64,000 nucleotides of DNA from Blastocatellia bacterium (GTDB taxonomy: Bacteria > Acidobacteriota > Blastocatellia > Pyrinomonadales > Pyrinomonadaceae): the NCBI GenBank assembly GCA_013697915.1, contig JACCVY010000119.1:57918-121917 (forward strand), written 5' to 3'. Shown here piece after piece: positions 50,703 through 60,510 of the stretch. Numbering within the stretch: the stretch's first letter is position 1; each line of letters starts with the position of its first letter. A program made the translations under genes and the position numbers. The notes beneath the pieces are model-generated. The model made no database searches and was not told the origin of the DNA. It worked only from the letters and a program-made list of their open reading frames with translations.

Positions 50703-53684
50703 TTGCTAGGCATGAAGGCTGGATCAGTTTTCCCAAAAATCAAGCAGTCAATCGCCATGACGCTGGTTGTGTTGGTGTTTGTGTCACCAATCATGGCCGG
50801 CATCAGCATCACCTCGTCTAACGGCATCGTTATGACCGGCGCCGACGGCATCGTCATGACCGGAGCCGATGGCATTGTCATGACCGGCGCTGATGGTGTT
50901 CTCAACAGCGGTGCGAATGGCATAGTCATGACCGGCGCGGATGGCATTGTAATGACCGGTGCGGACGGCGTCGCATATCCCAACAGCGTTCGCGCAACCA
51001 GTGCCGATGGCATTGTAATGACTGGGGCGGACGGCATTGTGATGACCGGCGCCGATGGCATTGTAATGACCGGCGCCGACGGCAACAGTTATCGCGCCGA
51101 TTCAGTGACCATAACACTGGCCAACGGAATTGTGATGACCGGAGCCGACGGAATCGTCATGACCGGGGCTGACGGTATTCAACGTCAGACGGGCAACGGG
51201 ATTGTAATGACGGGCGCGGACGGCATTGTGATGACCGGGGCTGATGGCATCGTGATGACCGGAGCCGACTCCGTTCGCGCAACCGGCGCGGATGGCGCAG
51301 TTTTTTCGGTCGTACCGGATGGATTGAGATTCACCGGTGTAACTGGAATCGTGATGACCGGAGCCGACGGAATCGTAATGACCGGTGCGGATGGCATCGT
51401 AATGACCGGTGCTGACGGATTGCTGCCAAACGCGATTAGCCCGCCATCATCCGGATTGCGAAGCGTGGATCCAGAGTTGGCTTTGCAACTAACGCAACTT
51501 GCAGACGACAGCACGGTCAATGCCGTGATTGTCTATCATCGCCTGCCTTCGGATTCGGATCTGGCTGACCTGCAAAACATCGGCATAGTCGGCGGCACAC
51601 GCTTCCGCGCGTTGCCGATGATCACGCTCAGCGGAACACGGGATCAGATCACGGCGATTTCGAAATTACCCGCGGTTCGTTCCGTCTACGGCAATCGAAC
51701 TCTGAATTTGAATAGCGAGCCGGAAGTTCGAGCTGTAACAGGCGTGGATCGTGCCCAGCGCGATGCGGAAATCACGATCAGCAACCACAACTTGCCGGTT
51801 ACCGGGAAAAACGTAACCGTCGCGGTGCTGGACACTGGCGTCGATGGCAACCACGCCGACCTTGCGGGCCGCATGGCGAAAAACATCAAGCTTGCGGGAA
51901 CGCAGAGCGCCAGTGTTGGCTTCAATTATCCGATTAACTCGGAAAGCCTGAGCAATACCGATCAAGCTTATGGTCATGGCACTTTTGTCGCCGGCGTGAT
52001 TGCCGGAAACGGCAATTTGTCAGCTGGAAAATACGCCGGCGTGGCGCCGGGTGCGCGCGTAGTGGGACTTAGCGCCGGCGATTTGTCGCTGCTCTACGTT
52101 CTCGAAGGCTTTGATTATCTGCTCGCGAATGGCAACGGTCTTGGTGTGCGTGTTGTTAATTGTAGTTTCTCAGCAAACACGGTCTTCGACGTGAATGATC
52201 CAGTCAACATTGCCACCCGAATGCTGACCGACGCCGGCGTCAATGTTGTTTTCTCTGCGGGAAATACCGGACCTGGTGCGCACACCTTGAATCCATATGC
52301 AGTGGCGCCCTGGGTTGTCAGTGTCGGTGCGACAGATACAAAAGGGCGGTTGGCCAGTTTCTCTTCGCGAGGCGATTTTGCTAATTCAATGTTTCATCCG
52401 ACGCTGGTGGCGCCTGGAGTCAATGTTGTCAGCCTGCGTGCCTCAGGCGTCGCGAATGTAACCGGCGCAACTGGTATCGCCGGAGCTGACACTCAACGCC
52501 TTAGCGCTGCGGAACTGCCTAACTACACGACAGCAAACGGAACCAGTTTTTCAGCGCCGCAGGTTGCCGGCGCAATTGCATTGATGCTGGAAGCGAACCC
52601 AAACCTGACGCCCGCCCAAGTTAAAGACATTTTGCAACGCAGTGCGACGCCGCTTCCGCCGTATTACACTTACGAAACGGGCACGGGAATGCTTAATGTT
52701 CATGCCGCCGTGCTTGAGGCGGCTTACCCGGAACGACGCATTGGGGCCTGGCGAGGAACCATCGATCGTAATCAAGTCGAATTTTTGAGCGACGCGCCGG
52801 TTCAGTTTTCAGGAACGTCTCAACCCGGCTCCGCCACTGACATAAGTGTTGCAGTGCCGGAAGGCGCCGTAACTGCAACCGTTCAGATTTCGTGGGGACC
52901 GCTCTGGAGCACCAATGATTTGGCGCTGGCAGTTTACGATCAAACCGGTGCGCTGCGTGGTCAGGCCAACGCGATCAACCTAACGGGGCTCAACGGCAAG
53001 CACGAAACCCTTTCTTTTACTGCACCAACAGCCGGAACCTGGCGCGTCAGCGTGGGCAACACGCTTGGTGCTTTCGGAACGCCGCAAAAGTTTTACGGCG
53101 TATTGGAAGTGGGTCGCGCTCGGTACGCTCGTTTGAATGACATCGATTCCTTTAGTCCAGCGCTCAAGGGCGACGTTTATCAAAGCCTGCGTTCGTTTTC
53201 CATGTGGCCGATCGGCTCACGCTTCCGAGGTGACTTCGGAGTTTCTCGTTTGGATTTGGCGACGGCGTTGGTGTCAGGAGGGCGCGTGCCGCAATACCTG
53301 CCCGGACAGTCCAATTATGTTGACGTGCGCGACCCATTCACCAGATTGTTTGTTGAAAGCGTTCAGGCCTCGCCAACGGGCTCGCTCTTTATAGACGCAC
53401 AAAAAGGCGGCCAGTTCCGGCCTAATGACAGTGTGACTCGGCTGGCCGCGACTGTTGCATTGGTTCGCGCTGCGGGCTTGCGTTCAGACGCCGAAGCAAA
53501 AGCGGGAACTCCTTTACCGTTCCTCGACGCTGCTGGGATTCCTAATGAATTGAAGGGCTATGTGGCCGTCGCGATTTCGGCTGGGCTGCTTCAGGCAGAT
53601 ACGAATTTCCGGCCGCAAGCGAGTTTGAGCCGGGCTGAGCTCGCTCACGCAATCACCGTAATTGAGACGCGAGCTGTACAGTAG
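50703..53684 (+). CDS. Subtilase (S8) with 16 GIVMTGAD repeats and C-terminal SLH domains
   Basis: TTG 50703 follows GAGGTGAT; an ATG three codons later also works. A signal peptide (AMTLVVLVFVSPIMA) leads to about 200 residues with 16 copies of GIVMTGAD in groups of two or three separated by variable pieces (NSVRATSADG, NSYRADSVTITLANG). The subtilase domain follows: Asp in VAVLDTGVDGNHADL, His in AYGHGTFVAGVIAGNG, Ser in NGTSFSAPQVAGAI. The C-terminal 170 residues hold SLH-type repeats (FRGDFGVSRLDLATALV, FRPNDSVTRLAATVALVR, FRPQASLSRAELAHAI) that would anchor it to the cell surface. Unusual composition; role of the repeats unknown. Confidence 0.9.
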   Translation: MLGMKAGSVFPKIKQSIAMTLVVLVFVSPIMAGISITSSNGIVMTGADGIVMTGADGIVMTGADGVLNSGANGIVMTGADGIVMTGADGVAYPNSVRATSADGIVMTGADGIVMTGADGIVMTGADGNSYRADSVTITLANGIVMTGADGIVMTGADGIQRQTGNGIVMTGADGIVMTGADGIVMTGADSVRATGADGAVFSVVPDGLRFTGVTGIVMTGADGIVMTGADGIVMTGADGLLPNAISPPSSGLRSVDPELALQLTQLADDSTVNAVIVYHRLPSDSDLADLQNIGIVGGTRFRALPMITLSGTRDQITAISKLPAVRSVYGNRTLNLNSEPEVRAVTGVDRAQRDAEITISNHNLPVTGKNVTVAVLDTGVDGNHADLAGRMAKNIKLAGTQSASVGFNYPINSESLSNTDQAYGHGTFVAGVIAGNGNLSAGKYAGVAPGARVVGLSAGDLSLLYVLEGFDYLLANGNGLGVRVVNCSFSANTVFDVNDPVNIATRMLTDAGVNVVFSAGNTGPGAHTLNPYAVAPWVVSVGATDTKGRLASFSSRGDFANSMFHPTLVAPGVNVVSLRASGVANVTGATGIAGADTQRLSAAELPNYTTANGTSFSAPQVAGAIALMLEANPNLTPAQVKDILQRSATPLPPYYTYETGTGMLNVHAAVLEAAYPERRIGAWRGTIDRNQVEFLSDAPVQFSGTSQPGSATDISVAVPEGAVTATVQISWGPLWSTNDLALAVYDQTGALRGQANAINLTGLNGKHETLSFTAPTAGTWRVSVGNTLGAFGTPQKFYGVLEVGRARYARLNDIDSFSPALKGDVYQSLRSFSMWPIGSRFRGDFGVSRLDLATALVSGGRVPQYLPGQSNYVDVRDPFTRLFVESVQASPTGSLFIDAQKGGQFRPNDSVTRLAATVALVRAAGLRSDAEAKAGTPLPFLDAAGIPNELKGYVAVAISAGLLQADTNFRPQASLSRAELAHAITVIETRAVQ

Positions 53685-53690
53685 GTAGGT

Positions 53691-53990
53691 CTAGCTAATC
53701 AATTCCCGCAGGGCTTGTTCTTCGTCTTCGGTAAGGAACGTAAACAAAACCCCGAAGCCGGTACCGACCATGTAGGATGCGACTTCGCCGCGCAATTGCA
53801 GCCATTCGCCTGAAGGAAGCCTGATCTCAATCCCCACGACTTCGCCGATATCGACTCGGCCCTTCGTATTCACAAAACAGCCGCCCAAGCTGAGATCTTC
53901 GATTCGCGCCTCGTTCTTCCCTGACAATCCGTCCCAGCGCGCCGGCAGGTTTGTGGAAACGCGTTCGTCGCTGCGCCTGTTTTTGGTCAT
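53691..53990 (-). CDS. PilZ domain protein
   Basis: A 99-aa single-domain protein with RRSDERVSTNLPARWD near the start (the R-x3-R element of the c-di-GMP site) and IEDLSLGGCFVNTKG (D/N-x-S-x2-G). The rest is the beta barrel (GEVVGIEIRLPSGEWLQLRGEVASYMVGTGFGVLFTFL). PilZ proteins bind cyclic di-GMP, though related members use other signals. It converges with the subtilase gene and ends six bases after its stop. Confidence 0.88.
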   Translation of the reverse strand: MTKNRRSDERVSTNLPARWDGLSGKNEARIEDLSLGGCFVNTKGRVDIGEVVGIEIRLPSGEWLQLRGEVASYMVGTGFGVLFTFLTEDEEQALRELIS

Positions 53991-54123
53991 CGCGTTCTTC
54001 CGGTCATTTAGAAACTCAACTAGAGAACATTCGCAAGATGCTCGGTCTACCTAAACTTTATGGCCGCAGTCGGAAACTGCGCAAGCTTTTTCTGCGGTGC
54101 TGGCAGTGACTTAACTTTTACGC

Positions 54124-55017
54124 CTACCTATCAGCAAAGACGGCTGGCTCAGCTTCGGGACTTTGAACAGGAATGTCATCCGTCTTGAGTCCAAGATAGT
54201 AGTTGCCTTCGTCCTTAGCGTAAAACTGCTTAAGAAATTTCACCCCGTCCTCAGGCGACATTGAAAGCAGCACGTCCACATCGAAGTTAGGCAAAAAACG
54301 CTTTTCCCGGTCGGCGCGGTTACGGTAACCGTACTCGTATGCGCGGGATGCACCAATGAAGCGGTCGCCGGCCAACTCTCGAGGCGCGATGAATGCGTTG
54401 TTGTATTCCAGGCGCAGGATGCCGTAATCATGGCGCGCGCATAAATCGCCCAGCGCCGCAATGGAATATCCGTAGAAGTGATGCCGCAACTCAAATGCGG
54501 GACCGTATTTGATTACAAAGCGGATGGGCGGCGGTATTTTCTCGTTGATCTCGGTAACGATTAAGCGCGGACGAAAGGAAGACAAAATTGCGTCGAGAAG
54601 CCAATAGTCGTTTCCATCGATGTCTAAACAAAGAACGCTAAAGTCTTTATCGATCTCAAGACTTTCCAGCAGTGAATTGATGCTGTCAGGCTGGACGCGA
54701 CGATTACAAGCCTGGGCATTGGGAAAACTGCGATAAACCTTGCTGAGCAGTTCGTATTTATGCGGATCGGCTTCGATGCCCAGAGCATTCCAACCCTCAC
54801 GAACCAACGCATAGCTGTTTGACCAGCGCACCCCATTCCCGGCCCCAATGTCCACGACGGTTCGCGGCCGGTCTTTTGGAACTAATTCATCGATGTACTG
54901 TCTCAGGATTTGCTGTTCATCGGAATGGGAGAAGCGTTTCCGCAGCGAATAGCGCGCTTTTTGCAGCGTAAGGTCAAGCAGTCCACCATAGTGTTGTGCT
55001 GTTTTCGAAAAACTCAT
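54124..55017 (-). CDS. SAM-dependent methyltransferase, FkbM-like
   Basis: The SAM loop is TVVDIGAGNGVRWSNSYALVREGWNALGIEADP near residues 52-85. After it come SVLCLDIDGNDYWLLDAIL and RPRLIVTEINEKIPPP, similar to the acidic and substrate segments of FkbM-type enzymes. The C-terminal half has no other known domain and ends in an acidic tail. It may act on sugars or lipids of the cell envelope, which is a guess from the family. A second methyltransferase gene lies 38 bp upstream on the same strand, so both may be in one operon. Confidence 0.72.
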   Translation of the reverse strand: MSFSKTAQHYGGLLDLTLQKARYSLRKRFSHSDEQQILRQYIDELVPKDRPRTVVDIGAGNGVRWSNSYALVREGWNALGIEADPHKYELLSKVYRSFPNAQACNRRVQPDSINSLLESLEIDKDFSVLCLDIDGNDYWLLDAILSSFRPRLIVTEINEKIPPPIRFVIKYGPAFELRHHFYGYSIAALGDLCARHDYGILRLEYNNAFIAPRELAGDRFIGASRAYEYGYRNRADREKRFLPNFDVDVLLSMSPEDGVKFLKQFYAKDEGNYYLGLKTDDIPVQSPEAEPAVFADR

Positions 55018-55055
55018 CGTTGTTCAAACACTGTTGAGATCTCGCTCAAATTTGT

Positions 55056-55814
55056 TCAACTGCGCAGGCGTCCGTAATAGACCCTCGTATCGTAGTCAAA
55101 GTTCACAACGCCATTTTCGTTGTGCTCATTGAATATGTCCTGCAGGTCCTTCAACATTCGTTCGAAATTCGGATTCCCAGGTTCCGGTGCGTAAGACGAA
55201 GAGCAAAGACGCCCCTTGACCGCCTCAAAATCGAACCGCTGCACATTTTCCAGGCTAACTAATTTCATCGGTTGGGGCGCGAAGAACCCTCCGATTTCAT
55301 CATCGACGTTTTCGTGTCTCACCCCCGGGTAGTCTGGGCTGTAACGCAACAACAGCCCCTCGTAATCACGTAAGAAAGGGGTTGCAGCTAATCGCCGGGC
55401 GTTCCAAACAAGCACTACCCAGCCATCCGGTTTCAAAAGCCGAGCGAATTCTCGCTTTGCAGCTTCCCGATCAAACCAGTGAAAAGCCTGACCGGCGGTA
55501 ATGAAATCAATCGAGCCGTCCGGTAACGTCGTGGTTTCGGCGGTTGCTGAGACGCTCCTGAATTTCGCGAAGCTTTTCAGGAGATCTTCCGCCTTTGCTT
55601 TCATCAATTCATTAGGTTCAATTCCAAGGACAACGTTGCCGTTTTTCAGGAATGCCTCGGAAAGCAGACCCGTACCCGACCCAATATCAGCGATTACGGA
55701 TTCCTCAGTCAGACCGCAGTCTAACTTCAGGACTTCCAGAATACCGGGCGGATAGCCTGGTCGATATTCTGCGTAATTCTCTACGCGACTAGAAAACCGG
55801 TTAACTGAATTCAT
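55056..55814 (-). CDS. Class I SAM-dependent methyltransferase (Methyltransf_11 type)
   Basis: The start NRFSSRVENYAEYRPGYPPGILEVL and the SAM motif VIADIGSGTGLLSEAFLKNGNVVLGIEPNELM are those of small-molecule methyltransferases. TAGQAFHWFDREAAKREFARLLKPDGWVVLVWNARR is the classical post-SAM stretch of the group. 252 aa. The substrate is not evident. Same strand as the FkbM-like gene downstream. Confidence 0.85.
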   Translation of the reverse strand: MNSVNRFSSRVENYAEYRPGYPPGILEVLKLDCGLTEESVIADIGSGTGLLSEAFLKNGNVVLGIEPNELMKAKAEDLLKSFAKFRSVSATAETTTLPDGSIDFITAGQAFHWFDREAAKREFARLLKPDGWVVLVWNARRLAATPFLRDYEGLLLRYSPDYPGVRHENVDDEIGGFFAPQPMKLVSLENVQRFDFEAVKGRLCSSSYAPEPGNPNFERMLKDLQDIFNEHNENGVVNFDYDTRVYYGRLRS

Positions 55815-55863
55815 CTAAGCCGAACAGCCCACGCTTTGAAGTCTGGTAAGCGTAGCAGATGGA

Positions 55864-56484
55864 TCACTTGCTCGGTAGCAGTGAAGCCGGCCTGCCACTA
55901 TTTGGCGGGTAATGCTTTACAAACAAACGATGTGCGAGAAGAAGCAACAGTACAAATCCAAAAGTAAGCGGCAAACGCGTATCTGATTTCACCAGCAGCC
56001 AAAAATGAATTACACCGGCCACGCCGCCCGCATAAATCAGTTTATGCAACATGTTCCAGCGCTTGCCGCCGAGTCGTTTGATCATTTTGTCAGTCGAGGT
56101 TATCGCCAGCGGCACCATCAAAAAAAACGCCAACATTCCCAAGGCTATGAAGGGGCGTGACGCAACGTCACCCGGTATGCTCTTGAGATTAAAGTAGCGG
56201 TCAAACCAGATGTAGGTCAGCAAGTGCAGAAAACCATAAAAGAATGCGAACAGCCCCAGCATTCGCCGGAATTTAATGAGCCAGTTTAACCCCGTTATCC
56301 TACGCGCCGGTGTTACCGCCAGGGTAATGATCAGGAAAAGCAACGTGAGCATGCCGGTGGTGCGCGTCGCAAATTCCAAAGGATTAGCGCCTACGCGTTT
56401 CTGGTAAACATCCCACAGCAACAACGTCAACGGGACCCCGGCGTTGATGAACAAAACAAGTTTTGCGAAGCCCGTGTCTTTCAT
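55864..56484 (-). CDS. msrQ: MsrQ, heme-binding membrane subunit of the MsrPQ methionine sulfoxide reductase
   Basis: Six-helix membrane protein of 206 aa. It passes electrons from quinols through heme b to MsrP in the periplasm. Marks: LRRMLGLFAFFYGFLHLLTYIWFDR (RRMLGL and His), ALGMLAFFLMVPLAITSTDKMIKRLGGKRWNMLHKLIYAGGVAGVIHFWLLVKSD. The msrP gene is just upstream on the same strand, 100 bp away; the gap is filled by a heptad repeat, so the operon seems interrupted by that insertion. Confidence 0.92.
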   Translation of the reverse strand: MKDTGFAKLVLFINAGVPLTLLLWDVYQKRVGANPLEFATRTTGMLTLLFLIITLAVTPARRITGLNWLIKFRRMLGLFAFFYGFLHLLTYIWFDRYFNLKSIPGDVASRPFIALGMLAFFLMVPLAITSTDKMIKRLGGKRWNMLHKLIYAGGVAGVIHFWLLVKSDTRLPLTFGFVLLLLLAHRLFVKHYPPNSGRPASLLPSK

Positions 56485-56490
56485 AATAAT

Positions 56491-56582
56491 TGGTCAGTTG
56501 TCAGTTGTGTAGTCAGTTGAAAACCTCCTGAGTATTAATGACATCTACCTACAACTGACTGCTGACCACTAACCACTGACTT
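56491..56582. repeat. Heptad inverted repeat H6, between msrP and msrQ
   Basis: The left arm has GGTCAGTTGTCAGTTGTGTAG and the right arm ACAACTGACTGCTGACC-ACTAACC-ACTGACT, with a 7-bp unit. It resembles H2 at 3133-3230 in sequence. It fills nearly the whole 100-bp operon gap. Confidence 0.65.
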
Positions 56583-56584
56583 CC

Positions 56585-57574
56585 CTAGTAATCCCTGCGC
56601 AAGTCCATTCCGTCGTACAAGTGCGCAACCTGTTCCGCGTATCCATTGAAAAGCAGCGTATTTCGCGCGCTAAAGCTCGATTCGCCGATGCGATGCTCCT
56701 GCGCCTGACTCCAACGCGGGTGGGAAACGTTTGGGTTGACGTTCGAATAAAAGCCGTATTCGTTGGGAGCTTGAATGTTCCAGGTTGTAGGCGGCTCTTC
56801 GGCAACCAGCGTTATCTTCACAATAGACTTGATGCTCTTGTATCCGTACTTCCAGGGCACTACTAACCGTATCGGAGCACCGTCCTGCGGCGGCAGAGTC
56901 TCGCCATAGAGGCCCGTGGCGAGAATGGTAAGGGGATGCATTGCCTCATCGAGTCGAAGCCCCTCAACGTAAGGCCAGTCGAGCACGCCAGTTGACTGAT
57001 TAGGCATCCGCTTTGGATCGTAAAGTGTCTGGAAGGCAACATATTTGGCTTGCGAAGTTGGCTCGACTTTACTCAGCAACAGCGCCAGTGGAAATCCAAT
57101 CCAGGGAATAACCATCGACCAACGTTCCACACAGCGCAAACGATAGACGCGTTCCTCCAGCGGAAACTTCAAAAGCTCCTCTAAACCGAATGTTGTCGGC
57201 TTATTGACAAGGCCGCCGACTGAAACATTCCAGGGTCGTGAGACGAAACCCAAAGCTTCCCTGGCGACACCCGCCTTATCAGTCGAGAATTCGTAAAAAT
57301 TATTGTAGTTGGTGATGTCTCCGATGGAAGTCAGTTTCTCGTTTGTGGTAAACCCATTGCGCGCCGCATCACCGTCAGTAGATTTCGGAGCCGTTGCGAG
57401 CGTTTCGCCCTTAGGTTTCTCAACTGCCGGCGGGTTTAACTTGCGATAAAGAAGGCCTGTGGCGGCGGTAGTACCAACCAGGGCAGCGCCGCGTATGAAC
57501 TGACGGCGATTGAGATAGGACTTCTTGTCCGTGATTTCGTTGGCTTTAATTTTGTCAGGCGGTTTAAATACCAT
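56585..57574 (-). CDS. msrP: MsrP, molybdopterin-dependent periplasmic methionine sulfoxide reductase
   Basis: Repairs oxidised methionines in periplasmic proteins. A Tat signal lies at residues 18-40 ([20 protein letters not shown]), needed because the molybdenum cofactor is inserted before export. The molybdenum ligand is Cys in [38 protein letters not shown] and [43 protein letters not shown] are the other signatures. It ends near GMDLRRDY, as is common. It forms the MsrPQ system with the gene downstream. Confidence 0.93.
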   Translation of the reverse strand: MVFKPPDKIKANEITDKKSYLNRRQFIRGAALVGTTAATGLLYRKLNPPAVEKPKGETLATAPKSTDGDAARNGFTTNEKLTSIGDITNYNNFYEFSTDKAGVAREALGFVSRPWNVSVGGLVNKPTTFGLEELLKFPLEERVYRLRCVERWSMVIPWIGFPLALLLSKVEPTSQAKYVAFQTLYDPKRMPNQSTGVLDWPYVEGLRLDEAMHPLTILATGLYGETLPPQDGAPIRLVVPWKYGYKSIKSIVKITLVAEEPPTTWNIQAPNEYGFYSNVNPNVSHPRWSQAQEHRIGESSFSARNTLLFNGYAEQVAHLYDGMDLRRDY

Positions 57575-57759
57575 TGTTCACACGTCAACAATATCTACGG
57601 ATGCCAACGACAAACGGTTTGTGGCCTGTCTTAGTCGCGACCCTACTCCAAGACCTAACGAAAAGTTCTGTCCGAAAGCCGAAACCTTGAGTAAATTGAT
57701 TCTAACGTAATAGTATCGCGCGCTCTAGCAGACCATGGCGTCCCGGAAAGGATCGCTAT

Positions 57760-59232
57760 TTGGAACCAATAGGACCGCTCGAAACCTCCAAAGAAGCGCC
57801 GGTAGTTGATTCTCATTTCGAATCACGATCGGAAAATCGCCTGGCACGATGGGCGATCGTGCTGTTCGTTTGTATCGGCATTTGGCTCATACCTCCTCCC
57901 GCCGGCATCACTCCTAAGTCCTGGCACCTCCTGGCCATCTTTGTTGCGACTATCACTGGTTCAATCGTCAGGCCGGTGCCGGGCGGCGCCATGGTGCTGA
58001 TTGGCGTTGCGGCACTCGCGCTAACCGGAACGCTGCCCATCGAACAGGCGTTGGCCGGTTATGCCGATCCCATCGTTTGGCTGGTGTTGGCGGCGTTTTT
58101 CATGTCCCGCGGAATGATCAAGACGGGCCTCGGCCGCCGTATCGCTTTCGTTTTCATACGTGCGATTGGCCGCCATTCGCTGGGGTTGGGTTACGCGCTG
58201 GTTTCCACTGACATGCTGTTGGCGATGTTCATTCCGTCGAATGGCGCTCGTGCTGGCGGCATCATCTTTCCTGTGGCTAAAAGCCTTTCCGAAGCATATG
58301 AATCAAGGCCCGGTGAAACTGCCAACCGGTTAGGCGCATTTCTGATGACGCTGATCTACCAGTGTGACGTCATCATCTGCGCCATGTTTCTCACCGGCCA
58401 GGCTTCAAATGTTTTGATTTCCAAGTTTGCTCAGCAGGTGACAGGTATTGAACTAACTTACGCGCGTTGGGCACTCGCAGGAGCAGTGCCGGGACTCATT
58501 TCGCTTCTCGTCGTGCCGCTGGTGCTTTATCGAGTCTTTCCGCCTGAAATGAAGCACACGCCCGCGGCTGCGCGGTTCGCCGCCGACGAGCTGAAGCGAA
58601 TGGGGCGAACAAGTCGCGGCGAAAAACTCATGTTGATCGTATTTGCGCTGGTCGCCAGCCTTTGGATGACAACAGCGCTTCATGGAATCAACTACGCCGC
58701 AGTAGCACTTTTCGGGATTTGCGTTCTCTTGTTAAGCGGCGTTTTGAATTGGCAGGACGTGGTTAGCGAGCGTGGGGCGTGGGATGTCTTCATCTGGTAC
58801 GGCGGGCTCGTGAGAATGGCGGAAGCGCTTGGGGAAACAGGCATCACCAAACGTTTCGCGGAAGCCGCTGCCAGTTTTACGGTTGGCTGGAAGTGGTGGC
58901 TGGCGCTCGGCTTGCTCCTGCTCGTCTATTTCTACGCGCACTACGGCTTCGCCAGCATCACGGCACATGCGACAGCGATGTATGTTCCTTTTCTCGTGGT
59001 AATTCTTGCGGCCGGTGCGCCTCCTTATCTTGCAGTGTTGTCGTTGGCATACTTTTCTAACCTCGACGCGTCATTAACTCACTTTGGTACCACTCCGGCC
59101 CCAATCTATTTCGGCGCCGGTTATGTGAAGCAACGAACCTGGTGGACATTGGGGCTGCTTGTTTCCCTTATCACAATTCCTATCTGGGTCATCTTCGGAT
59201 TCGCCTGGTGGAAACTTTTGAAACTTTGGTAG
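57760..59232 (+). CDS. DASS/SLC13-family anion transporter
   Basis: TTG 57760 follows GGAAAGGA at good spacing. About twelve helices in 490 aa. Family signatures: LLAIFVATITGSIVRPVPGGAMVLIGVAAL, YADPIVWLVLAAFFMSRGMIKTGLGRRIAFVFI, TDMLLAMFIPSNGARAGGIIFPVAKSLSEA, and FTGQASNVLISKFA, plus YAHYGFASITAHATAMYVPFLVVILAAG near the end. Likely substrates are di- or tricarboxylates with sodium or by exchange, as for CitT-type members; the exact one is open. Confidence 0.88.
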   Translation: MEPIGPLETSKEAPVVDSHFESRSENRLARWAIVLFVCIGIWLIPPPAGITPKSWHLLAIFVATITGSIVRPVPGGAMVLIGVAALALTGTLPIEQALAGYADPIVWLVLAAFFMSRGMIKTGLGRRIAFVFIRAIGRHSLGLGYALVSTDMLLAMFIPSNGARAGGIIFPVAKSLSEAYESRPGETANRLGAFLMTLIYQCDVIICAMFLTGQASNVLISKFAQQVTGIELTYARWALAGAVPGLISLLVVPLVLYRVFPPEMKHTPAAARFAADELKRMGRTSRGEKLMLIVFALVASLWMTTALHGINYAAVALFGICVLLLSGVLNWQDVVSERGAWDVFIWYGGLVRMAEALGETGITKRFAEAAASFTVGWKWWLALGLLLLVYFYAHYGFASITAHATAMYVPFLVVILAAGAPPYLAVLSLAYFSNLDASLTHFGTTPAPIYFGAGYVKQRTWWTLGLLVSLITIPIWVIFGFAWWKLLKLW

Positions 59233-59242
59233 TACAAGCCTT

Positions 59243-59656
59243 ATGGCCGGTTACTCGCAAAAACCGCTGGTAAAAAAACTCGGCATCAAGTCCGGGCAGA
59301 GTGTTGCGCTGGTCAACGCGCCGAAAACTTTTGCGAAGAAATTGCAACCGCTGCCCGACAATGTCCGCCTGACAGCGGGACAACTGGCAGAGCAGCTCGA
59401 TTTCATAATGCTGTTCGTCGATTCGGCAAAAACACTGCACAAAGAGTTGCCGAGATTGAAAAAGAAGCTGGCACCGAACGGAATGTTGTGGGTTTCCTGG
59501 CCAAAGAAAAGTTCGGGCGTCGAAACCGATCTATCTTTCGACGTTGTTCAACAACTTGGGCTGAAAATTGGACTGGTCGATGTGAAAATTTGCGCAGTAA
59601 ACGAGATTTGGTCGGGACTGAAGTTTGTCTACCGTTTGAGAGATCGTTCGCGCTGA
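59243..59656 (+). CDS. DUF3052 family protein
   Basis: A 137-aa protein, MAGYSQKPLVKKLGIKSGQSVALVNAPKTFAKKLQPLP, then QLDFIMLFVDSAKTLHKELPRLKKKLAPNGMLWVSWPKKSSGVETDLSFDVVQQLGLKIGLVDVKICAVNEIWSGLKFVYR. This matches DUF3052, small proteins whose fold resembles a methyltransferase-like Rossmann domain with no SAM loop; role unknown. It follows the transporter by ten bases, so it may share its transcript. Confidence 0.83.
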   Translation: MAGYSQKPLVKKLGIKSGQSVALVNAPKTFAKKLQPLPDNVRLTAGQLAEQLDFIMLFVDSAKTLHKELPRLKKKLAPNGMLWVSWPKKSSGVETDLSFDVVQQLGLKIGLVDVKICAVNEIWSGLKFVYRLRDRSR

Positions 59657-60510
59657 AGCCTAGTTACAATCGTTCGTTGTTCAACCGTGAGACGCGTTGT
59701 GTTTCTATTGCGAGACTTGTCATTCAGTTGCGCGACACCCACAAACGGATTCGATAGGCAGGTGTTGATCGAGTAAACCTCATCACAATCTCGAAAAAAA
59801 ATTTTATCCATTCAGTTTCTCCGATGAAGTTGGACAGTCGATCTCGAAAGCGACTACAGCTGGTAGGACCAAGGGATAACGTGTGGAAAGTGTTGCGTGC
59901 AACAGACGGCGAACGGTTTGTCCTTGCCGATAAAGATACGATTTTCCGAAAGAATTTTGACACCCGAAAAAAGAATTTCCTGCGCGGATCAATTACTTCA
60001 GTGTTTAGAATTTTCTTTATGTGATCATCTATCCTCTCACAAGAGAGTTGTTTGCATTTTCAAATCAGCGATGCGCGGAGCAAATGAGAAACATTTTCTG
60101 CGCAAGTGTTGATGGACCACGTTTGATCGAGAAAGCAGTTGCAAAAACTTTTCGGATCACTATAATGCGACTCCCTCGTTCGGAAGTGATGTTTGCCGGA
60201 TGTGAAGCGTTGATGTCGGACCTGATGTTTTTAATCGTGCTGTAGGTTAATTGCTCTTATACATTTTTAAAATGTCCCCGCTGACCTGCTACACGGTGCC
60301 CCGATCAGGTGTTTAAGGATGAGGCTCCTTTTGAAGTGAAGAGTCTCAGGCAAACCAGGCGATTTTCCTGCGTTCTTTAGGCGTAGTCGTCCTCGATCAA
60401 CTCAACGCCAATGTGCGGTGCCGGGAGTTTTTCTCAAAGCCCGGACTGTGCGCGAAGTGTTTCTTCCAACGGGATTCTAAGAACCAACGTGTCAGATTGG
60501 AGCCCCAGAA
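59657..60510. other. 854-bp stretch without a supported gene
   Basis: Two small frames (59824-60024 and 60021-60245) have no ribosome site, no family look and unusual composition. The piece before the zinc-finger gene (60290-60480) may be a long 5' leader with hairpins, for example CCGGG..CCCGG near 60421-60447. Nothing else is clear. Confidence 0.5.

Noticed and set aside
50820..51430. Regular 27-bp repeats that might suggest a CRISPR-like or satellite array.
   Set aside because: They encode GIVMTGADG in frame with synonymous changes and have no unique spacers of equal size.
59824..60245. Two small ORFs of 66 and 74 codons.
   Set aside because: No ribosome site, odd composition, no family resemblance, and their junction is a chance ATGTGA.
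60300..60365. Text GAGTCTCAGGCAAACCAGG resembles the 3' part of a glycine riboswitch.
   Set aside because: The conserved CGCCGAAGG-type core and the pairing arms are absent, and the gene downstream is not a glycine gene.
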